From: Artemisia argyi
Taxonomy: Eukaryota; Streptophyta; Magnoliopsida; Asterales; Asteraceae
Assembly: GCA_030686995.1 (NCBI GenBank)
Contig: CM060694.1
Span: 96,816,336-96,880,335 of the forward strand
Direction of reading: 5' to 3'
DNA: 64,000 nucleotides
Shown: positions 23,220 through 35,476 of the stretch, in pieces
Layout: each line of letters begins with the position of its first letter
Position numbering within the stretch: the stretch's first letter is position 1
The notes under the pieces: model-generated
Seen by the model: the letters and a program-made list of their open reading frames with translations, nothing else
Databases searched by the model: none
What the model was told of the DNA's origin: nothing
Position numbers and translations under genes: made by a program

Positions 23220-23687
23220 TGCTAAGTAAACCAAAGGTTGTCAATCAATACATTCTAAGGTTTCACACTTAATTTCACAATTCACCAACACTTAACAAGC
23301 ATATCCAAAGATCCACTCACTACTCATAATAATAATACCACATCAACAATAAATCCAACAAAATTAAACATATTTAATCTAAACTAATTTATCAACTAAA
23401 CTAATTAAGAGAGTAAAAGAAGAGGACCGGTGAATAAAGTAGACTAAATACCACCTAATCTTATAAACTTATCAAACCCCAAAGTTATAAACTTTATTCA
23501 CTATTTAACTTAATAGAAACAAAGATGTAAGAGAGGAGTAATGTGAATTGGTTTTCTGTGCTTCATTCATCAATAATAAGATACATATATAGGATAATAA
23601 ATTGGTTATTTACGGTAAATTGGTAATCACCCATAATGCCATCTTATCACTAGCCAATTACATTAACTAGCTAATATACAGCTAACA
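23220..23687 (-). repeat. Copia-like LTR end within the repeat unit
   Basis: On the minus strand, GTGGGAGAG (polypurine tract) is followed by TGTTAGCTGTATATTAGC at 23687, the classic PPT-LTR start of Ty1/copia elements. A TATA-like 'cctatatatg' is near 23585. The left edge is unclear; I place it tentatively at TGCTAAG near 23220. Equivalent copies lie at about 25028-25499 and 26838-27308. Confidence 0.5.
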
Positions 23688-23826
23688 CTCTCCCACAGTC
23701 CGAGCGGTGAAATCGCAAAAGCTCAGACACGAGATTAAAAGCTAATAAATTAAAGCAAATAAATAATTGTTGATGAAGACATTTGACAGCAAGCGGAAGC
23801 ACATCTTTAACAGCAGGGAATAAGCC

Positions 23827-24032
23827 GGATAAACCAAACTATCCGTACAAAAGAGGATAAACCAAAGTATCCTGACCAAATGGAATAAACCAAAGTATCC
23901 CTTACCAAACATGATAAACTAAAGTATCCTTACCAAACAGGATAACCCAAAGTATCCCTTACAACTAAAACAAATGGGATAACCCAAAGTATCCCATACA
24001 ACTAAAACAAACGGGATAACCCAAAGTATCCC
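23827..24032. repeat. Array of seven GGATA...TATCC hairpins (copy 1)
   Basis: Seven imperfect copies of GGATAAACCAAAGTATCC spaced about 28-37 bp. Each is a short inverted repeat (GGATA pairs with TATCC around a 7-8 base loop). The later three share the spacer 'tacaactaaaacaaa'. Repeated at 25639-25844 and 27448-27653. Function unknown. Confidence 0.8.
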
Positions 24033-24882
24033 CTATGATTCGTTGTGTTTTTGTGCAAAACAATTTATCAAAATATCAACAAACGTGATGTCAATGTTAT
24101 CGTGAGACAACAAGACGTGGAGAATTGCGAGTAAACCTTTTAGGTAAAAGATTACCTCGTAAACTCGTGCAAGTGATATTTATTTGTGAGACCGGGAAGT
24201 GATTTCCCGGGTCGTACCCCAACGAGGTGTGAGTGGAAAGCTTCGTGAAAAGATCGAGATTAAAACTTTGTATGTTTGGTTGTGAAAGATTGTTTGGTGT
24301 TATGGTACGTTAAATTAACGAGAATTAAGAATTAACGAACAAAAATGGAAATAAACGTATCCTAAATAATAAATTAAACAAAGGAATGCTAAGGAATACT
24401 TAAAACTACCTAAAAAACTACGGAAAACATGATAGGGAAAACAGGAAACGCTAAAACGTAATCTAAGTTAAAAAATGTGACGTTTATTAAAAATAAACGT
24501 CAACGCATAAAATAAAAAGTGAAATTTAAGCTACCAAAGTCCTACGGGTTCACAAACAATTTTCTTATGCACTAAATGACAAAAGAAAATTTTAGAAAAA
24601 AGAAAATAAAATTTTCAAATAAAATTCTGTTTATTTAGAATTAATTACTAAATAACACTAATTAAATTATAATAAATGTTAAAACAAATTAAAAAAATGT
24701 GAAAATTTTTTTGGTAAATACTACAGGTGATTAAGATCCTAAGAAAATTATAAAAAAGCTAGGTTCAGTGCACAATAACCAAAGAATAAGCTAATAAAAG
24801 CTGAAAAGGCTTATTTAAGCAAAATGGAAAAGGGAAGGGCCTTATATTTGATTATGCAATGTATTACAGATAAAAGTCCCAA

Positions 24883-24973
24883 GGGCGAATGGTTAAGGTG
24901 TGGTGTGGTGGGCGAATGGTTAAGGTGTGGTGTGGTGAGCTGGGTGGCCAGGGTTCGAATCCCAGCAATGCAC
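24883..24973 (+). ncRNA. tRNA-like pol III head (SINE-type), copy 1
   Basis: GGGCGAATGGTTAAGG resembles an A box and GGTTCGAATCC is a canonical B box, about 60-70 bp apart. The A-box segment is duplicated exactly (27 bp twice at 24883-24936). The 3' part can pair GCTGGG with CCCAGC. It does not fold as a complete tRNA, so it is a SINE-like or tRNA-derived head. Whether it is transcribed is not known. Confidence 0.55.
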
Positions 24974-24985
24974 TTTTGCCCATTG

Positions 24986-25030
<45 letters not shown>

Positions 25031-26785
25031 TGCTAAGTAAACCAAAGGTTGTCAATCAATACATTCTAAGGTTTCACACTTAATTTCACAATTCACCAAC
25101 ACTTAACAAGCATATCCAAAGATCCACTCACTACTCATAATAATAATACCACATCAACAATAAATCCAACAAAATTAAACATATTTAATCTAAACTAATT
25201 TATCAACTAAACTAATTAAAGAGAGTAAAAGAAGAGGACCGGTGAATAAAGTAGACTAAATACCACCTAATCTTATAAACTTATCAAACCCCAAAGTTAT
25301 AAACTTTATTCACTATTTAACTTAAAAGAAACAAAGATGTAAGAGAGGAGTAATGTGAATTGGTTTTCTGTGCTTCATTCATCAATAATAAGATACATAT
25401 ATAGGATAATAAATTGGTTATTTACGGTAAATTGGTAATCACCCATAATGCCATCTTATCACTAGCCAATTACATTAACTAGCTAATATACAGCTAACAC
25501 TCTCCCACAGTCCGAGCGGTGAAATCGCAAAAGCTCGGCCACGAGATTAAAAGCTAATAAATTAAAGCAAATAAATAATTGTTGATGAAGACATTTGACA
25601 GCAAGCGGAAGCACATCTTTAACAGCAGGGAATAAGCCGGATAAACCAAACTATCCGTACAAAAGAGGATAAACCAAAGTATCCTGACCAAATGGAATAA
25701 ACCAAAGTATCCCTTACCAAACATGATAAACTAAAGTATCCTTACCAAACAGGATAACCCAAAGTATCCCTTACAACTAAAACAAATGGGATAACCCAAA
25801 GTATCCCATACAACTAAAACAAATGGGATAACCCAAAGTATCCCCTATGATTCGTTGTGTTTTTGTGCAAAACAATTTATCAAAATATCAACAAACATGA
25901 TGTCAATGTTATCGTGAGACAACAAGACGTGGAGAATCGCGAGTAAACCTTTTAGGTAAAAGATTACCTCGTAAACTCGTGCAAGTGATATTTATTTGTG
26001 AGACCGGGAAGTGATTTCCCGGGTCGTACCCCAACGAGGTGTGAGTGGAAAGCTTCGTGAAAAGATCGAGATTAAAACTTTGTATGTTTGGTTGTGAAAG
26101 ATTGTTTGGTGTTATGGTACGTTAAATTAACGAGAATTAAGAATTAACGAACAAAAATGGAAATAAACGTATCCTAAATAATAAATTAAACAAAGGAATG
26201 CTAAGGAATACTTAAAACTACCTAAAAAACTACGGAAAACATGATAGATAAAACAGGAAACGCTAAAACGTAATCTAAGTTAAAAAATGTGACGTTTATT
26301 AAAAATAAACGTCAACGCATAAAATAAAAAGTGAAATTTAAGCTACCAAAGTCCTACGGGTTCACAAACAATTTTCTTATGCACTAAATGACAAAAGAAA
26401 ATTTTAGAAAAAAGAAAATAAAATTTTCAAATAAAATTCTATTTATTTAGAATTAATTACTAAATAACACTAATTAAATTATAATAAATGTTAAAACAAA
26501 TTAAAAAAATGTGAAAATTTTTTTGGTAAATACTACAGGTGATTAAGATCCTAAGAAAATTATAAAAAAGCTAGGTTCAGTGCACAATAACCAAAGAATA
26601 AGCTAATAAAAGCTGAAAAGGCTTATTTAAGCAAAATGGAAAAGGGAAGGGCCTTATATTTGATTATGCAATGTATTACAGATAAAAGTCCCAAGGGCGA
26701 ATGGTTAAGGTGTGGTGTGGTGGGCGAATGGTTAAGGTGTGGTGTGGTGAGCTGGGTGGCCAGGGTTCGAATCCCAGCAATGCAC
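24974..26785. repeat. 1.8 kb tandem repeat, copy 2
   Basis: Same order as copy 1 (about 1812 bp), with a longer ATA microsatellite at the start. It shares at least six derived-looking differences with copy 3 against copy 1. Private changes include 'gaatcgcgag' and 'gatagataaaac'. Confidence 0.95.
26695..26785 (+). ncRNA. tRNA-like pol III head, copy 2
   Basis: Identical layout to copy 1, including the duplicated 27 bp A-box segment and the B box GGTTCGAATCC. Confidence 0.55.
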
Positions 26786-26797
26786 TTTTGCCCATTG

Positions 26798-26839
<42 letters not shown>

Positions 26840-28593
26840 TGCTAAGTAAACCAAAGGTTGTCAATCAATACATTCTAAGGTTTCACACTTAATTTCACAA
26901 TTCACCAACACTTAACAAGCATATCCAAAGATCCACTCACTACTCATAATAATAATACCACATCAACAATAAATCCAACAAAATTAAACATATTTAATCT
27001 AAACTAATTTATCAACTAAACTAATTAAAGAGAGTAAAAGAAGAGGACCGGTGAATAAAGTAGACTAAATACCACCTAATCTTATAAACTTATCAAACCC
27101 CAAAGTTATAAACTTTATTCACTATTTAACTTAAAAGAAACAAAGATGTAAGAGAGGAGTAATGTGAATTGGTTTTCTGTGCTTCATTCATCAATAATAA
27201 GATACATATATAGGATAATAAATTGGTTATTTACGGTAAATTGGTAATCACCCATAAAGCCATCTTATCACTAGCCAATTACATTAACTAGCTAATATAC
27301 AGCTAACACTCTCCCACAGTCCGAGCGGTGAAATCGCAAAAGCTCGGCCACGAGATTAAAAGCTAATAAATTAAAGCAAATAAATAATTGTTGATGAAGA
27401 CATTTGACAGCAAGCGGAAGCACATCTTTAACAGCAGGGAATAAGCCGGATAAACCAAACTATCCGTACAAAAGAGGATAAACCAAAGTATCCTGACCAA
27501 ATGGAATAAACCAAAGTATCCCTTACCAAACATGATAAACTAAAGTATCCTTACCAAACAGGATAACCCAAAGTATCCCTTACAACTAAAACAAATGGGA
27601 TAACCCAAAGTATCCCATACAACTAAAACAAATGGGATAACCCAAAGTATCCCCTATGATTCGTTGTGTTTTTGTGCAAAACAATTTATCAAAATATCAA
27701 CAAACATGATGTCAATGTTATCGTGAGACAACAAGACGTGGAGAATTGCGAGTAAACCTTTTAGGTAAAAGATTACCTCGTAAACTCGTGCAAGTGATAT
27801 TTATTTGTGAGACCGGGAAGTGATTTCCCGGGTCGTACCCCAACGAGGTGTGAGTGGAAAGCTTCGTGAAAAGATCGAGATTAAAACTTTGTATGTTTGG
27901 TTGTGAAAGATTGTTTGGTGTTATGGTACGTTAAATTAACGAGAATTAAGAATTAACGAACAAAAATGGAAATAAACGTATCCTAAATAATAAATTAAAC
28001 AAAGGAATGCTAAGGAATACTTAAAACTACCTAAAAAACTACGGAAAACATGATAGGGAAAACAGGAAACGCTAAAACGTAATCTAAGTTAAAAAATGTG
28101 ACGTTTATTAAAAATAAACGTCAACGCATAAAATAAAAAGTGAAATTTAAGCTACCAAAGTCCTACGGGTTCACAAACAATTTCTTATGCACTAAATGAC
28201 AAAAGAAAATTTTAGAAAAAAGAAAATAAAATTTTCAAATAAAATTCTATTTATTTAGAATTAATTACTAAATAACACTAATTAAATTATAATAAATGTT
28301 AAAACAAATTAAAAAAATGTGAAATTTTTTTTGGTAAATACTACAGGTGATTAAGATCCTAAGAAAATTATAAAAAAGTTAGGTTCAGTGCACAATAACC
28401 AAAGAATAAGCTAATAAAAGCTGAAAAGGCTTATTTAAGCAAAATGGAAAAGGGAAGGGCCTTATATTTGATTTTGCAATGTATTATAGATAAAAGTCCC
28501 AAGGGCGAATGGTTAAGGTGTGGTGTGGTGGGCGAATGGTTAAGGTGTGGTGTGGTGAGCTGGGTGGCCAGGGTTCGAATCCCAGCAATGCAC
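26786..28593. repeat. 1.8 kb tandem repeat, copy 3
   Basis: Last copy (about 1808 bp). It ends at the pol III head, followed by a long T run instead of 'ttttgcccattg', which marks the right boundary of the amplified segment. Confidence 0.95.
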
Positions 28594-28605
28594 TTTTTTT
28601 TTTCT
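28503..28605 (+). ncRNA. tRNA-like pol III head, copy 3, with T-run terminator
   Basis: As copies 1 and 2, but followed at 28594 by an 11-T run and a further T-rich stretch, which would act as a pol III terminator. This is probably the original arrangement; in the other copies the T run is shortened to TTTT at the duplication junction. Confidence 0.55.
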
Positions 28606-29924
28606 TTTTGCAAAACACTTAAACACAAACTCAAAATGATTTTTGAAGACATATTCTTCACCCAAAACTCAATTTAATCTCATCTAAATGCAAAGTCACA
28701 ACATATTTAAGGTAATTTAAATTTGATTCAAAGTTTTTGTCTTTGTTTTGCTCACCCTTTTTCTCTTGAAAATTTACTCACACAATTAAGCTATAAGCGT
28801 CAAATAAGCTCACAAACTTGACAACAACATAAGCAACAACAATTATCAACAAGAAACAGTGACAACAACAAGATCAAACAACATGAAAATAAAATCAACA
28901 AGCTTTGCTCCTACTTAGACAAACAGCAGCAGCAGTAAAAAATAAGCCAAAAGAAGGCCTAAAATAAGCAGTGTAATAAGCACTATGGGAAAACTAACTC
29001 CTAAATCCTAAACACCACCTGATAGGCTTTATGAATCAGCAAAAATCATAACCCTAGGCCAAGATTTGACCAACTTATGGGTAATTGAAATCTTACAAAA
29101 AACTTAGTGCAGGGGAGTTTCTCAGTCAAACACTCAACTTCCAAGTCAAATCTAGATGGCTAAATCACCTTCAAATCTCAAATTTCTTTTTGAATTTGAT
29201 TCATAAGCAGACAAATGTTTCAAATCAACAGAGATCTTGTATTTTCATTCACTAAAGAATTCTAGAGATTGGTTTAAGTTTTGCCCAAAATCAGAGTATG
29301 CAACTTTGAATTTTTCAGAAATTTACACACAAGTTGACTTCAGTGACCTTCCACTAATCCTAATTGATTGTTTATGTTATACTAACCCTAAAATAAACTA
29401 AATTGAGCAACCTACACTAGTTTTTAATCAAATTGAAAATGTTGATATAACAAATCACAACAGTTAAGCTGTTGTGATAATGAAGATGCAATCTTGAGTT
29501 TTCCTGAGGTAATGACCAAAATGATGGTTAATCTGAGCTTAAATTAACCTAAATGACTTAATTGAACCAAATGTTATACTAATAAACAACAAGAACACAG
29601 CAGAAGAGCTAGAACCAAATACCCCTTATGATGACTGTTTTTAAGATTTTCAAGACAAATAACCAAATTGAAACACAAACTTAATTAATTAAGCTATACT
29701 AAGCTGACATGAACCTAAACAAGCATACATAAGCAACAATTACCAACTAATATCAAGTAACATAGAGTATGACAGAAATATGGTCCATAGGCTTACTTGC
29801 CATCCAAGCTTGGAGATAACCAAGAACAAGGAAACAAACCATACCCTAATGTCCCCCTTGGGACTCTAAACCATGATCCATCTTCATTTTTGCTTCTGCT
29901 TCTTTCTTTCTTCTTCAACTTTTT

Positions 29925-30009
<85 letters not shown>
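28606..30009. other. Unassigned AT-rich flank ending in (TA)n
   Basis: No coding sequence, LTR or tRNA seen. The sequence is A/C-rich and simple in places. It ends in a (TA)n microsatellite (about 29932-30009, interrupted by one 'acat'), which is the left target flank of the Helitron. Confidence 0.6.
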
Positions 30010-30011
<2 letters not shown>

Positions 30012-30112
30012 TTTACATATAACATTATATATAACAGGAGGCATTTGATTAATATGCCACCTCATTGCCCAGTCAATGCCCAGTAATTCATTATCTGACA
30101 TGTCACCACATT

Positions 30113-30163
30113 GTAGCATCCATGTCATCAGTAATTATTAGTGTAGCATCCATGTCATCAGTA
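30113..30163. repeat. Short direct repeat in the Helitron 5' region
   Basis: GTAGCATCCATGTCATCAGT occurs twice (about 30113 and 30143), separated by 'aattattagt'. The surrounding 'ggaggcatttgattaatatgcc' is typical of subterminal sequence in plant Helitrons as I remember them. Confidence 0.6.
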
Positions 30164-30294
30164 TTTGGCCACCTATGCAATTATTTTCATTGTAGGATTT
30201 TAAATATAATTCGTATTAAGTTTTTTATTTCGTATTAATTATTAATTTTTTTATTTTGTATTCATAAAATCTGTATTTATTTTGCCCAAAAAAT

Positions 30295-30365
30295 CATGAA
30301 GCAGGATTCGAACCTAGGTCTTGGCATCCACACACAAGCATGTTAACCAGTGGAGCACATGAGTT
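30295..30365 (-). ncRNA. tRNA-like segment (B box) in the Helitron
   Basis: On the minus strand, CACTGGTTAACATGC (A-box-like) and AGGTTCGAATCC (B box) about 35 bp further on resemble a tRNA or SINE head. The 5' and acceptor halves do not pair well, so I do not call a tRNA gene. Confidence 0.35.
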
Positions 30366-30822
30366 TTTGTGATTGATAATTGAAAATAATAAAGTCATGC
30401 TTTAATAACTAATCTATTACAAATGTAAAATAAAGCCCAATTCATTCATTATACGGAGTATTTTTTTTCCCAAAACCCTAATATCACTCATTCTTCTCAT
30501 TGTCACAAACACGATCTTATGTAATATACTTTTTCTCCAAACCTCAATTTAATCTTTTCATCATCCTTTTTTTCCCTCAATTTTGTGATTCTGATCTTTT
30601 TTTGTGTGTGCAGGTTTGAGAATACGTGTTCTTTGGAAGTAGCATGGTAAGTTTGCTTTGGAGATTATGTTGCAAGATTTACAGTAGTTGAAAACGTATT
30701 TGATTACGGATTTTTATTCATTTGTCACTAAAAAACCTTAATATCATTCATACCCGACCTTTTACTCATAACCCTAATAATTTAAGATTTAATATTTTAA
30801 TTATCCTTTCATGAAACTGTAG

Positions 30823-30970
30823 GTGTGATGATTTTAGCTTAATGGTTGTGTCAAGCAGCAATCGAGGAGCAAACTACTGTTCTTCACGGCATTCTACAGG
30901 TAATTATCTTAGTTAGTTTTTGTTGCATGTGTGCTGCTTATTATATTCCTGCTGATACTTTTGATAAGGT
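30823..30970 (+). pseudogene. Exon-like pieces, unidentified, in the Helitron
   Basis: Two short segments bounded like exons. About 30823-30900 ends ...CTACAG|GTAATT and reads A-A-I-E-E-Q-T-T-V-L-H-G-I-L-Q. About 30922-30968 ends TAAG|GTATGC and reads A-A-Y-Y-I-P-A-D-T-F-D-K. I do not recognise either. They may belong to one captured gene with the pieces at 31190-31830. Confidence 0.3.
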
Positions 30971-31586
30971 ATGCTATCTTAAGTTCATAGTTTATTGTAG
31001 TTTAATGTTAATATTAATAGTTTATAAAGGTTTTGTAGTATGCTGAAACATTTGATGTAATTGTCTTTGTTGGTTTACATGTTTTTTGTTTCATCAACAT
31101 GTGCTGGTATCATCGTGTATCGTGGTTTGCACTTCGTGTACCGTGGTTTGGACTTCGCATTGTCCACTGGATGAAAAGGATTCTGACAAGAGACCAAACA
31201 AGAAAATAGAAGAGCACAGTGCGAGTGAGGATTATGCATCATCAACGAGTACGAAGATGACAATAAGGGAACCCGTTGTTTGAGTTTGTGGATTTGGGTC
31301 ACTATCCGCACTAATATCGTGGAAGAACACAACGATCAGTGTATTCAGATGATTTAGGTGGAGAGAGATGGTGGTTGGTAGCGGCTACAATAGTGAGTGA
31401 TGGGTATTGGTCTGTTGGTGTCGTTGTATTTAATATTATGGCTGCGATTATCTTATTGTGGTTGAGTACTCACATAGTTTTCCCTGTAATATCTAAGGTA
31501 TCTTTTTAAAGTATGATAATTTGGGCATTACTTTCACCTTTTTCTTACCGTGTGTCCTGACATTAAAATTACTATTTTTGTACCTG

Positions 31587-31830
31587 TTAGGGACTCATTG
31601 CAGAGGTCTGTTGAATTGACAACGGATGATGAGGATTCATCCGATTCAAGTGAGGAAGATCAACCATCTGCTGAAAGAAGCTGGACTCTTTTAAGATATG
31701 CAGTACCGAGAAGATCAGCATCTCCAATGAGAAGAATTCAGATTGTTGGGCGATATGGTTCTCGAAGAGCGGCTGCATTTAGTATTAAGAGTCTCAACTA
31801 TATTCCAGCAAATAAGATGGCATCTCAGAG
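31587..31830 (+). pseudogene. Captured exon fragment, acidic Ser-rich then basic, unidentified
   Basis: A clearly coding-like stretch of about 75 codons. It reads [14 protein letters not shown], then [13 protein letters not shown], then S-P-M-R-R-I-Q-I and A-F-S-I-K-S-L-N-Y. The composition (acidic Ser/Asp run then Arg-rich) and lack of stops suggest a real protein region. I have a sense of a conserved plant protein but cannot name it. No transposon domain is present, so it is most likely a host gene fragment carried by the Helitron. Confidence 0.45.
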
Positions 31831-32210
31831 AGATGCAGCTACTGATATACATTATGCTTTTGTGGCTATTGCATGTATATCACATATGTCTGATATGTGT
31901 ATAATGATCATGTTTTTGCGAGAGGATATGTATATCTATTTATATATGCAATATACTAATTAACTAATGAAACTTTTTACTTATTTAATCTAAAACATGT
32001 AATGATAAAGATAGCTTCATGCACTGTTTGGATATCGCTAATGATCTTGCAATTTTATTCTTTATTGCAAGAAAAAATGTATACTAATCACAACGCAGCA
32101 AAAATTTAGACCTGAAAGTGATGGTTGCAATGTCCTTTCGTTTCTCTTATTTATTTGATTTTTTTTCCTTTTTTTCAACCAAGTCTTTCACAAGCAATTA
32201 TTATTCGCAG

Positions 32211-32370
32211 GATATGGTGCAAAAAAATGGTCTAAGGTGCCAAGGCAGGAAAATTGGTCCCTAAGTCCGTATTTAAGAATAGCGAAAGTCGAGCTTTTGT
32301 ATGAACAAGTCAGTTACAGCAATTCTAAAGGTATCAAAACTCTTCGTAATGAAGGTGCTGCTCTTGAGGT
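32211..32370 (+). pseudogene. Captured exon fragment, unidentified
   Basis: Bounded by TTCGCAG| on the left and GAG|GTATAT on the right. The 53 codons are open and read K-W-S-K-V-P-R, then P-Y-L-R-I-A-K-V-E-L-L-Y-E-Q, then K-G-I-K-T-L-R-N-E-G-A-A-L-E. The next exon-like piece (32497-32567, between TACAG and AAG|GTAATG) continues V-I-I-H-D-V-Q-Q-A. The phase and splice sites suggest a genomic capture with introns. No family is recognised. Confidence 0.4.
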
Positions 32371-33477
32371 ATATTTAATTCCATTCTTTTCCTACACTAG
32401 ATGTTGGTGGATGTGAGAAAGTGCTTAGATGTGTGCTTAGATAATCTATAATTAAAGGATCATGGCTACTGATACTGTTTAAATATTCTTTTACAGGTTA
32501 TCATACATGATGTTCAGCAGGCTACATCAGTCACATCTCATTTCTTCTTCTTCATCTACTAATAAGGTAATGATAATCTCCTTTACGATTAATTCATACT
32601 CACTGGTATTGAAATAGTTTTATTTTTTATTATAGTATATTGTTACTCAATATTTTTTTGTATTCTTAACGTTCTTTATGATTTGTATAATAAGAGTTTA
32701 TAAATATATGTTTATTTTCTAATCGTTTTTTGTAGTCGATTGAAGAAACCCATGTGGTCGCGATTGACAATGGCGACTTTTGAAAACCGGATAATGACTA
32801 GAAGTGAGCTGAGGGTCGGATACATTTTATCATTCAAATTATTCGAAAACATGTTCCTAGGTAGTTGCGGTTGATAGGGCAAACGAGCAGTTTTGATGGT
32901 GTTTAGGATCGTTTATTTGTTAGTGAAAAAATCACTTATTTAAAAGTCCAAAAAACTTATATCAAAACACAATAAGTAGATAAACCCTTTATGGAATACT
33001 TGATTATGTTTGAAAGATAGCTAGGATACAATGATGCATGATAATATTATGGGTAAGGAATTATCTAATATTTGAAAACGATGTTGATTGTGTTTGTAGG
33101 AGTCTGAGATTGGCATGGATTGAATTGTTTTATGATGGGTTTAGTAATTAGAGTGTGCTATTAGTTTAATAAGCATTTGTCTTTTAATCCATTACCAAAG
33201 GTTGGTTGTAAAATGTACGAGATTTAACTGACCATGATTGGATTGTAGGTGAATTACTACAACCAGGTGGATACCTTAATGTGGTTATATTTTGGGTTTA
33301 TTGTATATTGTTTGTTACAGCCAACTAGCGTCTGCAGTTTCTGGCAAGAAGGCGTCTGCAATCTCGCGTTGCTCGCTAGGTGATCACATGAGTCTGCATA
33401 CTGCGGCTATTTTGTTTGTATTTATGTAAAAGCTCACAGCTATTTATTTATTATCATAATTTTTTATTGTAGGGGCC

Positions 33478-33545
33478 AAAGGAAACCTTGAACGAGTTGA
33501 CGAGTATTACTCGCGTGCAATACCACCAGATCCTTGGGATGGTGA
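33478..33545 (+). pseudogene. Captured exon fragment, TPR-like
   Basis: After TTGTAG| the frame reads A-K-G-N-L-E-R-V-D-E-Y-Y-S-R-A-I and then D-P-W-D-G-E-F, close to the G-N-x-x-x-A-x-x-Y-x-x-A-I pattern of a plant tetratricopeptide-repeat protein. It ends in a TGA. It is short, so the assignment is tentative. Confidence 0.35.
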
Positions 33546-35476
33546 ATTTTGATTGACTTTAGTTTTGATGAGAGCACGGTAAGTTTCTGTACATTACGTT
33601 CAAGTTTGAGAGCTTAACATCAGCTTTCTTTATTTTGTTTGGTTTAAAAGTTAATTTTCTATATTCATTGGGATTTTCAGTTGTTTTGTTGCTTTTTCAT
33701 CAGTTGATTATTCATAAAGAACGAGGCATTAGTTTCCCTTTTTCTTTTTCAAGATGGTCTATTATACTACATGATTTCTAAACATGGCGAATATTTGGCT
33801 GCATCTTCGGTAGGTTGTAGCAAATTTGGTACTGTCAAGCAGTTTAAACAAGATTCACACCCTGTTGTAACTAACCATACACCGAATGCAATTGACACAA
33901 TATCAAGTGCGAACAGTGTAGTTATAGAACCTCGGATTCAAAACTTTGACCAGGTGGGAAATTGGCAAATTGCTTTGGTTCAGTGAACACGGTAGATACT
34001 TCAAGAAGTATGTATGCCATTACGAAGATTATCAAGCTAATTGAATATTCCATGTCCAAACTTAACGAATTGCGGGTCATCTTAGTAACTTCTTTGGTTT
34101 TGATGTATGTGCATATGTCTCTGTCAATTTATATTTTATAAGTGACCTAAAGACTATAACTCAGTCTCTGTGTCTCCATGTTTGGTACATGTTCCGCTGA
34201 TTCTTTTGGTTCCTCAGTGGCTACTTCTTTCTTTGAGGTGCCTGTATCTCCCGTATGTGACTGCGCTTGTGAGTGAGTCTATGACTGAGCCTGAGACTGC
34301 GATTGTGACTGGGCTGAGACTGTGTTTGTGATTGTGATTTAGATTGGGTCGTTGGCGCCTGGCTTGCACTTTGAGAATCCTATGGTACGATTCCAAGAAC
34401 CACCAGTATGGACCTTAAAAATATCAACCTGTTTTCAGTACAACAATGACACAAGTGACTGAAACAAATCAACAACATTAAAGGTAGAAAAAGGGCGGGT
34501 TAGGTATCGGGTCAATTTTCAGTAATAATTGGAAACAAGTTGACCAGAAACACCTAATGTCAACAAAATATAAATAACCAGTGTCTCACATGATGCAAAA
34601 GAACATATTATTTCAACAAAAATTTGTTTGAATAAAACTTATTAGGAGGTTATATGCAGCTTTAATACATTTTGAATAGATTTCGGCCAGGCTGATGGTT
34701 TCCCTTGGTAATCGTTTGATACTCACTTACTGTGGCAATGGGCGGTCGGGCAATGGGTAAAATGAGTATTTTTTTACATTATTCACATCGTTTTATATGC
34801 AAAAAAATATGTTCGACTTTTGTATTTCAAGACATGGACATGCGCCTGCACCTGGAAGTTACGAAAAAAGGTAAGATTACGGTTTTCTTTTGTAGACAAT
34901 GGTACCCTTTTATCAATTTGGATAAACCATGCTACTTTTTTTTTTCTGTAATATGCTCTATTGGTTTGAAAACTAAAATGTTTGAGCTTTGAAAAAATTA
35001 GAAGTAATATGTATGACTTAACATTTTCAGAATGACATGCACCTAGAAGTTACGAAGAGTCAAGATTATGGTTTGTTTATGTAGAGACAATAATTCATCA
35101 TTTACAAGCTTAACAAAAATCTTTCTTGAAGGAGCTGGTTAGTTCTTTAAAATTGTTAGATTTTTTTTGCCTCATTATAGGATACATATTTGCTAAATTC
35201 AACCCGTAAAATATTAAAAACATGGTATTTGATGGTCATGATATAATACGAGAAAATGCCACTACTACACAAGGGACATCCAATCCCTATAGATGTAAGT
35301 TGTTTTTCATCACGGCCCTATGAAATATTAAGTTTTCACAAACATAAACTACTGTTATTTAGTAATTGATGATGCTTATGGCTTAATACACCAGTTAGGC
35401 AAGTAAGCATAATTACACAACAATAACTTTAAGAAGTAGCATTGCTAAAATCATATAAACTTTCTTACAATGTGGT

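Larger units (their letters stand above)
23169..24973. repeat. 1.8 kb tandem repeat, copy 1
   Basis: First of three direct copies (about 1805 bp). Contents in order: (ATA)n, a copia-like LTR end, an internal segment with seven GGATA...TATCC hairpins, AT-rich sequence and a tRNA-like pol III head. It is the most diverged copy; it differs from copies 2 and 3 at shared sites (for example 'gctcagacacgag' against 'gctcggccacgag'). Confidence 0.95.

Noticed and set aside
23827..24032. CRISPR-like regular repeats
   Set aside because: Repeats are imperfect, spacers are themselves similar, and the context is plant retroelement DNA.
24883..24973. Functional tRNA gene
   Set aside because: A and B boxes are present, but the D arm, anticodon arm and acceptor stem do not form; it is better described as a SINE-type head.
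24824..25083. Small open frames with poly-Ile, poly-Asn or poly-Leu
   Set aside because: They are translations of the ATA microsatellite in three frames; the same applies to 26636-26892.
29793..30128. Open frames across the TA tract on both strands
   Set aside because: Tyr-Ile repeats come from (TA)n; the same applies to 41971-42240 and 45025-45309.
34255..34350. Possible protein repeat on the minus strand
   Set aside because: The + strand is a degenerate 'tgactg/tgagac' simple repeat, which explains the open frame.
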